Positions 1 through 5,679 of a DNA stretch of 10,897 nucleotides are shown one piece after another. The notes beneath the pieces are model-generated. The model saw only the letters and a list, made by a program, of their open reading frames with translations, ran no database searches and was not told the origin of the DNA. This DNA is from Acidobacteriota bacterium. GTDB lineage: Bacteria; Acidobacteriota; Vicinamibacteria; Vicinamibacterales; CAVVIG01. Position numbers and translations under genes: made by a program. The number at the start of each line of letters is the position of its first letter. The stretch's first letter is position 1. Location: contig QHWL01000179.1 of the NCBI GenBank assembly GCA_003222555.1, positions 1,896 through 12,792 on the forward strand, written 5' to 3'.

Positions 1-146
1 GCAGAAGCCGTCTCCCCACATCCGGAACTGACTGCGCAAACGCGTTCCGCGCGGCAAACAGCGAGCTTCTGGATGACATGTCGAAGAAGCGACGGAAAGA
101 TGAGTAGCGCAAGCAGCCCCTTGATGACCGAATGGAAAAAGTGCAT
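1..146 (-). CDS. Possible partial gene: N-terminus with a hydrophobic segment, runs off left edge
   Basis: A minus-strand frame opens with ATG at 146-144 and stays open to the window edge, giving 48 residues. It starts MHFFHSVIKG and is followed by the hydrophobic stretch LLALLIFPSLL, which would fit a signal peptide or membrane anchor. The remaining residues (about 22-48) are Cys/Arg/Ser-rich and match nothing I recognise. Support is thin: the Shine-Dalgarno-like AGGCG upstream is poor, GC at third positions is only moderate, and other frames are also open here. It could equally be chance. Sequence to the left of the window would decide it. Confidence 0.13.
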   Translation of the reverse strand, partial: MHFFHSVIKGLLALLIFPSLLRHVIQKLAVCRAERVCAVSSGCGETAS

Positions 147-328
147 CCCTTTCGCCTGTAACGACGGCGTAACAAACGAGCGTCGTCCACGACGGTGTGC
201 TGACACAAGCGTTTGTCGGACGGAATGTCATGAGATGCCGCAGAAAAAACCGGAAAGGCCTTAGAAGACCCAACAGGCGCTAACAGGAATTAAGAAGGAA
301 GGGCGGATCGCGCCGCGAAGTCGTGAGT
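1..328. other. Left-edge stretch without a convincing gene
   Basis: No recognisable coding region was found in these 328 bases. Plus frame 1 is open from the edge to a TAG at 262-264, and all three minus frames are free of stops over about 1-228. None gives a family-like protein or a clear third-position GC preference, unlike the genes further right. A short inverted repeat, CGTCGT-CC-ACGACG, lies at 181-194. The region is downstream of the minus-strand HTH gene that ends at 329, and no obvious terminator hairpin with a T-tract is visible there. Confidence 0.5.
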
Positions 329-634
329 TCATCGCTTACGAAGCCCATTTCGGCCTTCGAAGCGCAGGACCTCCTCGACCGCGATACGATAGAGATGATT
401 ACCGATTTTCCATGCGGGCAGGATTTTCGAGTCGATGAACTTGTAGATCGTCTTACGGTCGAGCTGCCAGCGGCGGCACAGCTGAGATACGGTCAACCAA
501 ACCGGACCAGTGCGACGGCCGAGATAGCTTAAATCGGGTGACGCCGAGCGCGTGTCTGGCCCAGCCGAGCGCGTGTCTGGCCCATAGGTGTACCGGCGTT
601 CTGCTGACGAAGGAAATCCACGCTCTCTCCTCAT
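329..634 (-). CDS. Excisionase/MerR-like helix-turn-helix DNA-binding protein (paralogue 1)
   Basis: This 101-residue protein has a winged-helix HTH of the excisionase (HTH_17/MerR-like) type at about residues 44-95. The helix segment is WLTVSQLCRRWQLDRKTIYKF, followed by the wing-like LPAWKIGNHLYRI and the terminal EEVLRFE. These domains usually bind DNA as phage or element excisionases, or as small transcription regulators. No integrase, recombinase or phage gene lies nearby, so the target is unknown. The ATG at 634-632 was chosen because the second copy at 5368-5643 also begins MRR[E/D]R, and an in-frame TAG closes the frame upstream with no start codon between. A GGAG lies 13 nt upstream, which is far for a ribosome binding site. 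Residues 1-43 are low-complexity and contain GPDTRSA twice, from a 21-bp tandem duplication. The core is identical to paralogue 2 at 41 of 53 positions. The fold call is firm; the role is not. Confidence 0.72.
   Translation of the reverse strand: MRRERGFPSSAERRYTYGPDTRSAGPDTRSASPDLSYLGRRTGPVWLTVSQLCRRWQLDRKTIYKFIDSKILPAWKIGNHLYRIAVEEVLRFEGRNGLRKR
543..584. repeat. 21-bp perfect tandem duplication inside the HTH gene
   Basis: Bases 543-563 and 564-584 are identical, head to tail. The unit is 21 bp (seven codons), so the reading frame is kept and the protein reads GPDTRSA twice at residues 18-31. It falls in the linker before the HTH, where the paralogue at 5368-5643 has no such repeat. It looks like a recent slippage or duplication event tolerated in a disordered N-terminus. 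Confidence 0.95.
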
Positions 635-670
635 AGATTCTTTCCCACTCCGATCGACCTGACTCGACGG
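635..670 (-). promoter_or_regulatory. Leader of HTH paralogue 1, conserved with paralogue 2
   Basis: Aligned without gaps from the start codon (constant offset 5,009), bases 648-670 match 5657-5679 at 17 of 23 positions. The match ends in the shared plus-strand octamer CTCGACGG, 29 to 36 nt upstream of each ATG. It may be a shared operator or leader, or simply the remains of the duplication that made the two genes. In the frame of the HTH gene both leaders encode PSS at the octamer, so a former N-terminal coding extension is another possibility. Confidence 0.35.
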
Positions 671-681
671 GCGACGTGCTT

Positions 682-709
682 TTGTGGATGTGCTCTACTC
701 TACTATAAT
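682..709 (+). promoter_or_regulatory. Sigma70-like promoter candidate with TATAAT box
   Basis: A perfect TATAAT at 704-709 is preceded by TTGTGG at 682-687 with a 16-nt spacer, inside a short AT-rich island in GC-rich DNA. On the plus strand it would drive only the doubtful 41-codon ORF at 752-877. The same island read on the minus strand gives TATGAT preceded 17 nt upstream by TTTCTG, a weaker candidate promoter for the HTH gene at 329-634. The strand that is used cannot be settled from sequence. Confidence 0.28.
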
Positions 710-751
710 CATAGAAACGCGGCGCGGCCGCAGAAATCACCCAGAAGTGTA

Positions 752-877
752 ATGTCTTTCGTAGCACCATTCCACAACGAAATCGTGGGGCTCAGGTGCG
801 ACTCACCCGAGCTGGCCGCCGTTGGCTGCTCAGTCGTCGCGGTCGCTGCCGGCCTGATTCTCAGCCTTGATAGCTAA
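752..877 (+). CDS. Candidate 41-residue small membrane-type protein
   Basis: This is an ATG-to-TAA frame of 41 codons, too short for usual gene calls. Its C-terminal half is hydrophobic (AAVGCSVVAVAAGLIL) and long enough for one membrane-spanning helix. A TATAAT box lies about 43 nt upstream, and the terminator hairpin at 883-914 starts just after the stop. There is no good Shine-Dalgarno sequence (only CAGAAG before the start), and I recognise no homologue. It sits between two minus-strand genes. It is worth recording but may be chance. Confidence 0.17.
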   Translation: MSFVAPFHNEIVGLRCDSPELAAVGCSVVAVAAGLILSLDS

Positions 878-914
878 AAGAAGGCCCGATGCCATCGTCA
901 GACAGCATCAGGCC
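875..914 (-). terminator. Rho-independent terminator of the DUF11-like gene
   Basis: On the minus strand GGCCTGATGC pairs with GCATCGGGCC (10-bp stem with one G-U pair, 12-nt loop, bases 914-883), followed directly by TTCTTTTAG. It lies 18 nt beyond the TGA of the gene at 932-2509, as expected for its transcription terminator. Confidence 0.78.
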
Positions 915-931
915 TCCATTCGATCCCGTCG

Positions 932-2509
932 TCACTGCGGGCAGAGCGGGCAGTTCGCCGTCGCAACGCCCGACACCGCCCCCACTCCCTGACGACCGGT
1001 CCCGCTGGCATGGACCGTGTCGCTGAACGACACCGGGCTTATGGGTATCGCACCGGGGAAATACCTTCCGCTGTAGTCCGCGCACGCGCCGGGTGCCAGA
1101 CTGCCGATGGGAATCGTCGTATCGTCACCCGTGGCCGGATCCGGCGTGCCGTTATCGTCCCTCACGCTCACATTGTCGATGAAGACATCGCTCCGCGTGC
1201 CGCCGCTGGTGCTGCTCGCGGCGCAGACCTTCCCCCGATAATCGACCGCCACCTCGATGGCGCCGTTGACGACCACGAGGACGACCGAACAGGTCTTGTC
1301 CACCGAGAAGCGTGGGTTGAGCGCCAATGTCGGACAGATCGCCTGGTCGGCGGTGGCCGACACGTTACCTTCGCCGTCCGGGTTGGAGGATGCAGTCACG
1401 CTCGCATTGTTGGTCGCGGGATTCTCGGTCGTGGTGAACGTGCCTGAGAACGTTGCCGACTGGCCACCCGCCAACGTGCCCAGGTTGAACGTTTGTGGCG
1501 TGCCGTTGTGCGGGGTGTCGGTGACGGTGACATTGTAGAGCGTTCCGATTCCGGTGTTGAGGACCGTGCCGGTGAAGTGATCGGTAAAGGTCCCGGTCGC
1601 CGGGTTGTAGATGGCACTGTCACAGGCTTTCGCGATGCTGATGCCGCACACGGGGAACGCGCCGACCGTGAAGTCCTTGAGCGTGGCGGTCACCGACTGC
1701 GACGATCGGGTTTCCGACATGAAGGACGCGAAGCAGGGTGGCGTGCCGAGAAGCTGCGTGATGTTGATGCCGCCCTCGAAGAAGCTGAACTGGGGGAACG
1801 TTCCCGACGGCCCCGACTTTGGCGTGTACGCCCACGGCGCGGCGGTCGCTAAAGCGTTCGAAATGGCGCAGGCCCTCTCGTCCGTGTTGGATCCGCACTT
1901 CGCATCGTTCTCCGTCAGGAGAAGGTGCAACGTCCCGCCCTTCTGGTCGCCGCCAGTGCCCACCCATTCGAGGACCTGAATGGTGACGGTCGCTCCACCG
2001 TTGGTCAGATTCGCGAGAACCAGGATGTCGCCGGCGACATGGATCCCGTCGAACGACCCGTTCGCGTTCAAGGTAACGTTGTTCTGAAAAAACCAGAATC
2101 CGAGCTGCGCGTCGCCGTCGTTCGCGAAGCGGTCGGCGCCGTAATAGAGGATCAGGTCGCCGTTCACGGTGTAGGCGCGCGCGTACGCGTTGGTGATGTT
2201 GTCCTTGTCGGGCAGCCCGCCCGCGTCGTCTTTCCAATTCCATGACGAGATGTCGATCGCGTCTTTGGAACCGCCGCCCGTGAAGATCGTCTTGTTGCCT
2301 GAACCGTCTGCGACGAACGCTTGGGCGACGGAGCTTCCCCCGCCGGGCGTATTCCAGTCGTCGCCAGCCACGTTCGGATCGTCGATCGCGTTTCCTTCGA
2401 GCTCGAAGACGCCGATGTGGACGGCCGAGACGGGGAGCCGCCACAGCGCTAGCGCGCCGACACACACGACACAGACGCCGACGATGCGAAGCGCTTTCTC
2501 TGTGGCCAT
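932..2509 (-). CDS. Secreted protein with DUF11-like repeat domain
   Basis: This 525-residue exported protein starts with a signal peptide (MATEKALRIV, then a hydrophobic core, cut near residue 29 after PVSA). Residues about 33-285 resemble the beta-rich N-terminal region seen in large bacterial secreted DUF11 proteins: FELEGNAIDDPNVAGDDW, GNKTIFTGGGSKD, a GDLILYYGADRFANDGDAQ stretch, and FFEGGINI. Residues about 310-390 look like a DUF11/Ig-like domain (TGTVLNTGIGTLYNVTVTD, NLGTLAGGQSATFSGTF). A second Ig-like, Cys-containing part follows at about 398-520. Eleven cysteines lie outside the signal peptide, so disulphides are likely. The C-terminus (ANCPLCPQ) shows no LPxTG, PEP-CTERM or type IX sorting signal. 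The ATG at 2509 is preceded by AGGGAG with a 9-nt spacer. The gene is divergent from the M11-like peptidase across 354 bp and ends before a strong terminator. A structural or adhesive role is inferred; ligand unknown. Confidence 0.85.
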   Translation of the reverse strand: MATEKALRIVGVCVVCVGALALWRLPVSAVHIGVFELEGNAIDDPNVAGDDWNTPGGGSSVAQAFVADGSGNKTIFTGGGSKDAIDISSWNWKDDAGGLPDKDNITNAYARAYTVNGDLILYYGADRFANDGDAQLGFWFFQNNVTLNANGSFDGIHVAGDILVLANLTNGGATVTIQVLEWVGTGGDQKGGTLHLLLTENDAKCGSNTDERACAISNALATAAPWAYTPKSGPSGTFPQFSFFEGGINITQLLGTPPCFASFMSETRSSQSVTATLKDFTVGAFPVCGISIAKACDSAIYNPATGTFTDHFTGTVLNTGIGTLYNVTVTDTPHNGTPQTFNLGTLAGGQSATFSGTFTTTENPATNNASVTASSNPDGEGNVSATADQAICPTLALNPRFSVDKTCSVVLVVVNGAIEVAVDYRGKVCAASSTSGGTRSDVFIDNVSVRDDNGTPDPATGDDTTIPIGSLAPGACADYSGRYFPGAIPISPVSFSDTVHASGTGRQGVGAVSGVATANCPLCPQ

Positions 2510-2863
2510 CGGTTTTTTCTCCCTGGTCCTGAGGAAGATCGTAGGACCGAAGCCTAGGAGTCTACGCGCGCGATCGAGCCGGGTAAATTGGCCGAAGGTG
2601 CGAGGCCGGGAATTGGACGAACGTGCGATCCCCTATCGGGGACGCGGGCGGGCCGGCCGGACCGCGATGGCGGGGAAGACGAGCCGTTTCTGCAAACTGC
2701 CCTCCAGAATTGTACGACCCTTCTATACGAACGTTTCGCGAATACACCTTTTTCCTCACGAATTTCCGCGAGTCTCGAACGGGAACAGCGTGTGCCACGG
2801 TCACGCATATCCCGGGCTGGGTTTGCGGTCCCACAAGACTTCAGCCTCTCGGGCGGAGTGTCC
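2510..2863. other. Divergent intergenic region between secreted protein and peptidase genes
   Basis: This 354-bp spacer holds the start regions of two divergent genes. It contains a 62-bp copy of the 3' end of the LuxR-type regulator gene (2633-2694), a small hairpin TCCCC-TATC-GGGGA (2630-2643) at the edge of that copy, and an AT-richer part (about 2705-2770) where a peptidase promoter could lie. No -35/-10 pair stands out. Open frames crossing it on the plus strand run into the peptidase gene or overlap it in another frame, and look non-coding. Confidence 0.5.
2633..2694 (-). repeat. Duplicated 3' end of the LuxR-type regulator gene (remnant)
   Basis: These 62 bases match 4511-4572 at 59 positions. 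Read on the minus strand in the regulator's frame they encode LQKRLVFPAIAVRPARPRPR followed by TAG, against ...FPAIVVRPARLRPR and the same TAG in the intact gene. Beyond 2694 the match stops and an in-frame TAG appears ten codons further upstream, so no working regulator is present. This is a gene-end remnant or a dispersed repeat overlapping gene ends. The right border falls inside the codons for the end of the HTH output domain. Confidence 0.85.
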
Positions 2864-4444
2864 ATGCAATCGATCAAAAGGGTGCGCAGGGTTGCACTCG
2901 TCCTCCTCGGTTGCGTCCTCGCTTTTGCCAGCGTCGCGTTTGACCAATCTCGATCCAACCAGCGAGCCCGCTCCGAAAACCTGACGCAGGCACTCGTCTC
3001 GTTGAACTTCCGCTATCAGCTTTCTGATGCGGGCGGACGGTCCGCCCTGGTGGCTCAGATGCGGACTGCGGCCGCCGAACGCCGGAAGGTCCTCGCGTCG
3101 ATGCTCGAGAGCGACCCGGGGCAGGTGCTGCGCGTCGCGCTCTCACCCGAGCTTCGCGCGAGCCTGCCGGCTGCCGTACGCAGCGATGTCGAACAGCACG
3201 TGGAGCTCGAGGGGACGCTCGAGGTGCTGCAGGAGGACTACGCGAATGGCGCTCGCCTGCGCCACTTCCTCACCTCTGGCGGCATGCGGGTCTCGCTCCA
3301 CTTCGCTACCACTCCGCCGGGGCGCCAGACGGGCGATCGCGTGCGCCTGCGCGGCGTGCTCCTCGACAACATGTTGGCGCTCGACACCGGCACGACGAGC
3401 GTGCAGACGGTCACGGCACCGGCTGCGGGGTCGAACGCCCTCGGCAGTCAGTCGACCTTGGTTCTGCTGGTGAACTTCCAGGACAATCCGGTTGAACCGT
3501 ACACTCTCTCCTACGCCGAGGGAGTCGTGTTCACGACGACGAGCAACTTTTATCGCGAAGGGTCGTATCAGCAGACGTGGCTCACGGGCAACGTCTTCGG
3601 CTGGTTCACTATCGCGATGAGCAGCACGATCTGCGACACGCTCACGCTGGCCAGTCTGGCGCAGCAGGCCGCCACGGCGGCCGGCGTCACCCTTTCCCGT
3701 TACGCGCGGTACGTCTACGCGTTTCCCAGAAACGCCTGTACCTGGTCGGGTATGGCCACAGTTGGCGGAAATCCATCGAAGGCGTGGATCAACGGCGACC
3801 TCGACCTCAAAGGAGTGGGGCACGAGCTTGGGCACAACTTCGGGCTCTTTCACGCTCACGCACTCGACTGCGGCAGCAGCCCAATCGTGCCGCCGTGCAC
3901 TTGGACCGACTATGGCGACACGTTGGACCTCATGGGGAACACCGCCGCCCACTTTGGCGCCTTCATGAAAGAGCGGCTGGGGTGGCTGAGCTACGGGAAC
4001 TCACCGCCGATTGCTACGGTGCAAACGGACGGCACTTACCCGCTTGAACCTCTCGAGTCGGCTCCTGCCGGCGGCTCAAAAGCGCTGAAGATTCTCAAGT
4101 CCACCGATCCGACGACGGGCATCCACACGTGGTATTACGTGGAGTTTCGCCAAGCAATTGGCTTCGACAGTTTTCTAAGCAGTGGGTATAACAACGTGTT
4201 GAACGGTGTCGTCATCCGCACCGGCTCGGAATCCGACGGGAACAGCAGTTATTTGCTCGACATGACGCCCCAGACCGATGATTGGACCGATCCGGCGCTC
4301 GACAGCGGGCTAAGCTTCACCGACCCCCTCTCGGGGGTCACAGTGAAGACCATCTCCGTCACGAGTATGGGTGCGTCAGTGACTCTGACCCTGGGCGGAA
4401 GGCCGCCGCGCGCACCGACGAACCTACGGATCGTACACCCGTGA
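2864..4444 (+). CDS. Secreted gametolysin-like (peptidase family M11) zinc metallopeptidase
   Basis: This 526-residue exported endopeptidase starts with a signal peptide (MQSIKRVRRVALVLL, cleavage likely after ASVA, residue 25). A propeptide or beta-rich part spans about 30-195. The catalytic part begins near STLVLLVNFQDNPV (198-210). The extended zinc motif HELGHNFGLFH (320-330) gives ligands His320, His324 and His330 and catalytic Glu321. The following AHALDCG and YGDTLDLMGN, with the Met-turn at Met357, are typical of M11 within the metzincins. A beta-rich tail (about 385-510) ends in PPRAPTNLRIVHP, which looks like the linker that normally opens a fibronectin type III domain, yet the protein stops there. 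The ATG at 2864 was chosen because GGAG lies 5 nt upstream and a signal peptide follows; the frame is open 92 codons further upstream without a better start. It converges on the LuxR-type gene over a hairpin. Substrate unknown. Confidence 0.88.
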   Translation: MQSIKRVRRVALVLLGCVLAFASVAFDQSRSNQRARSENLTQALVSLNFRYQLSDAGGRSALVAQMRTAAAERRKVLASMLESDPGQVLRVALSPELRASLPAAVRSDVEQHVELEGTLEVLQEDYANGARLRHFLTSGGMRVSLHFATTPPGRQTGDRVRLRGVLLDNMLALDTGTTSVQTVTAPAAGSNALGSQSTLVLLVNFQDNPVEPYTLSYAEGVVFTTTSNFYREGSYQQTWLTGNVFGWFTIAMSSTICDTLTLASLAQQAATAAGVTLSRYARYVYAFPRNACTWSGMATVGGNPSKAWINGDLDLKGVGHELGHNFGLFHAHALDCGSSPIVPPCTWTDYGDTLDLMGNTAAHFGAFMKERLGWLSYGNSPPIATVQTDGTYPLEPLESAPAGGSKALKILKSTDPTTGIHTWYYVEFRQAIGFDSFLSSGYNNVLNGVVIRTGSESDGNSSYLLDMTPQTDDWTDPALDSGLSFTDPLSGVTVKTISVTSMGASVTLTLGGRPPRAPTNLRIVHP

Positions 4445-4447
4445 CCG

Positions 4448-4475
4448 CCGGCTGTCAGCCTCGACTGACAGCGGC
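4448..4475. terminator. Hairpin between convergent genes, probable two-way terminator
   Basis: GCTGTCAG (4451-4458) pairs perfectly with CTGACAGC (4465-4472) around the loop CCTCGA. GCC/GGC extends the stem after a one-base bulge. It lies 3 nt after the peptidase stop and about 35 nt beyond the stop of the opposing regulator gene. There is no clear T-tract on either side, so efficient termination is inferred from position. Confidence 0.55.
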
Positions 4476-4510
4476 AACCTTTCCCCACTGTCCGCCCTCT
4501 TGAACCGCGC

Positions 4511-4572
4511 CTATCGGGGACGCAGGCGGGCCGGCCGGACCACAATGGCGGGGAAGACGAGCCGTTTCTGCA
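4511..4572 (-). repeat. Source copy of the 62-bp duplicated segment (3' end of LuxR-type gene)
   Basis: This is the partner of 2633-2694 in the same orientation, 1,878 bp apart. It covers the last 20 codons and stop of the intact regulator gene. The three differences lie at plus positions 4524, 4542 and 4544 (A here, G in the other copy). Each is a CpG in the other copy and a TpG here on the minus strand. Confidence 0.85.
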
Positions 4573-5233
4573 GCGCAAAGAGCGCCAGCTCCAGGCGGTT
4601 CGAAACGCCAATCTTGTCGAAAATGTTCGTCAGATGCTGCTTGACCGTTCTTTCACGGATGCCACACTTGTCGGCGATCGCCTTATTCGCATGACCGCCG
4701 ATCAAGAGCGAGACGACTTGCAGCTCGCGTCCGGTCAGGCCGAACGAGTTTCGCCGAGGCGCGCCGGCCGCTGAGGACGTCTCGGCGCCGATACTATCCG
4801 TGAGATCGGGGATGGCGATGATGTCGCGCTCGACCCAGTACTGGCCCGCGGCAACAGCCCTGACGCACTTGAACAGGAGCTCAGCGGTGGCGGTATTGCC
4901 CACGATACCGCGCACGCCGAGTCGCAGCGTATCCGTGATCTGTGAGTCGTCGAACCCGGACACCAGCACGATCACACGCGCGGGAGCACAGCTTGTGGTC
5001 AATTTGCGGAGCGCGCTGGCATCGGACACGCGCGAGTTCGACAGATCGACGACGACGACATCGGATCGGCGGGCGTGGGCGCGGGCGGCGTCGACCCATT
5101 TGGTGGCCGAACCAAAGACGCGGAAATCGGACTCCGCCGCGAACAGCAGGCGCAAGCCCTCACGGTTGATGACACGATCGCTCAGGAGGAAAATTCGAGT
5201 TCGTGCGTCGTGCGCGAGCGCCGGTTGGGGCAC
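4511..5233 (-). CDS. LuxR/NarL-family response regulator
   Basis: This 240-residue cytoplasmic transcription regulator has a receiver-like domain (about 12-130) and a C-terminal LuxR-type HTH (about 163-225). The HTH shows the family pattern LTGRELQVVSLLIGGHANKA, then IADKCGIRERTVKQHLTNIF and DKIGVSNRLELALFA. In the receiver Asp63 (VVVVDLS) is the candidate phosphoacceptor and Ser92 fits the switch Ser/Thr. The usual N-terminal acidic pair is only Ser18-Asp19, and the conserved Lys near the end is Asn113 (GVRGIVGN). Phosphorylation may therefore be weak or absent. No histidine kinase lies in the window. The start is taken as GTG at 5233; GAG directly precedes it and no clear Shine-Dalgarno is spaced properly, so the true start is uncertain. 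The HTH paralogue 2 gene is 134 bp upstream on the same strand and may be co-transcribed. Target genes are unknown; the convergent peptidase is one guess. Confidence 0.85.
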   Translation of the reverse strand: MPQPALAHDARTRIFLLSDRVINREGLRLLFAAESDFRVFGSATKWVDAARAHARRSDVVVVDLSNSRVSDASALRKLTTSCAPARVIVLVSGFDDSQITDTLRLGVRGIVGNTATAELLFKCVRAVAAGQYWVERDIIAIPDLTDSIGAETSSAAGAPRRNSFGLTGRELQVVSLLIGGHANKAIADKCGIRERTVKQHLTNIFDKIGVSNRLELALFALQKRLVFPAIVVRPARLRPR

Positions 5234-5367
5234 CTCGCTGCGTTGCGGGTTGTTGATTGAAACGGACGCGCTTCAACGACCGTCTTGGCAAAGCCTTGCC
5301 TCCACGCGCTTGCTCGAGGACACCTGCGATGCGGAGCTGCCAGGCGCTAAGAGGAGCCGGAAAAGGC

Positions 5368-5643
5368 TCACTTCGGAGGCATCTTGTTTCGCGCCTCCAA
5401 GCGCAAAACATCGTCTACCGCAATACGATAGAGATGACTACCGACCTTCCAGGCCGGCAGCGTCTTCGCGGTGATGAACTTGTAGACTGTCTTGCGACTG
5501 AGCTGCCAGCGGCGGCACAGCTGGGACACCGTTAACCACGCTGGGCCGTCGCGGCGGCCGAACCGGTGGTCAGAAGGTATCGGGCGTGACACCGGTGTTC
5601 GAGGGCGAGCCTCCGCCGATCGCGAGCGCCGGTCTCGCCTCAT
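5368..5643 (-). CDS. Excisionase/MerR-like helix-turn-helix DNA-binding protein (paralogue 2)
   Basis: This 91-residue protein has the same excisionase-type winged HTH as the gene at 329-634, at residues about 35-85 (WLTVSQLCRRWQLSRKTVYKF, LPAWKVGSHLYRI, DDVLRLE). Differences in the core are mostly conservative (I/V, E/D, S/A), which argues that both genes have been under selection as proteins. The ATG at 5643-5641 was chosen because it aligns with the only possible start of paralogue 1 (MRR[E/D]R). An in-frame ATG at 5709 would add 22 residues with no family support. A GGAG lies 13 nt upstream, as in paralogue 1, and there is no strong ribosome binding site. Residues 1-33 are Arg/Pro-rich and probably disordered. 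It lies 134 bp upstream of the LuxR-type regulator on the same strand. No integrase is near; a regulatory role is inferred. Confidence 0.72.
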   Translation of the reverse strand: MRRDRRSRSAEARPRTPVSRPIPSDHRFGRRDGPAWLTVSQLCRRWQLSRKTVYKFITAKTLPAWKVGSHLYRIAVDDVLRLEARNKMPPK

Positions 5644-5679
5644 AGGGGTCGATTGTCTCCAAGTGTCCCGGCTCGACGG
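5644..5679 (-). promoter_or_regulatory. Leader of HTH paralogue 2, conserved with paralogue 1
   Basis: Bases 5657-5679 match 648-670 at 17 of 23 positions at exactly the same distance from the start codon. They include the octamer CTCGACGG (5672-5679) and the CTCC at 5657-5660, which is the GGAG 13 nt before the ATG. A shared operator or duplication remnant are both possible. No clear -10/-35 pair accompanies it. Confidence 0.35.

Noticed and set aside
73..264. 63-codon plus-strand ORF near the left edge
   Set aside because: It has poor codon bias, low-complexity Arg/Pro/Ser composition and no ribosome binding site or family match. A partial gene end cannot be excluded but is not supported.
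1620..2465. 281-codon minus-strand frame overlapping the DUF11-like gene
   Set aside because: It is an alternative frame of the same strand with extreme Arg content and no signal peptide or domain.
2588..2863. N-terminal extension of the peptidase by 92 residues
   Set aside because: The extra residues cross the duplicated regulator tail, look non-coding and would bury the signal peptide inside the protein. The ATG at 2864 has GGAG 5 nt upstream.
3143..3952. 269-codon minus-strand frame opposite the peptidase
   Set aside because: It is antisense to the M11 catalytic region, with no domain and no ribosome binding site. It reflects codon bias of the real gene.
329..5643. An integrative element bounded by the two HTH genes
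   Set aside because: The HTH genes are direct paralogues, but there is no integrase, transposase, tRNA target, attachment-site repeat or target duplication at the borders.
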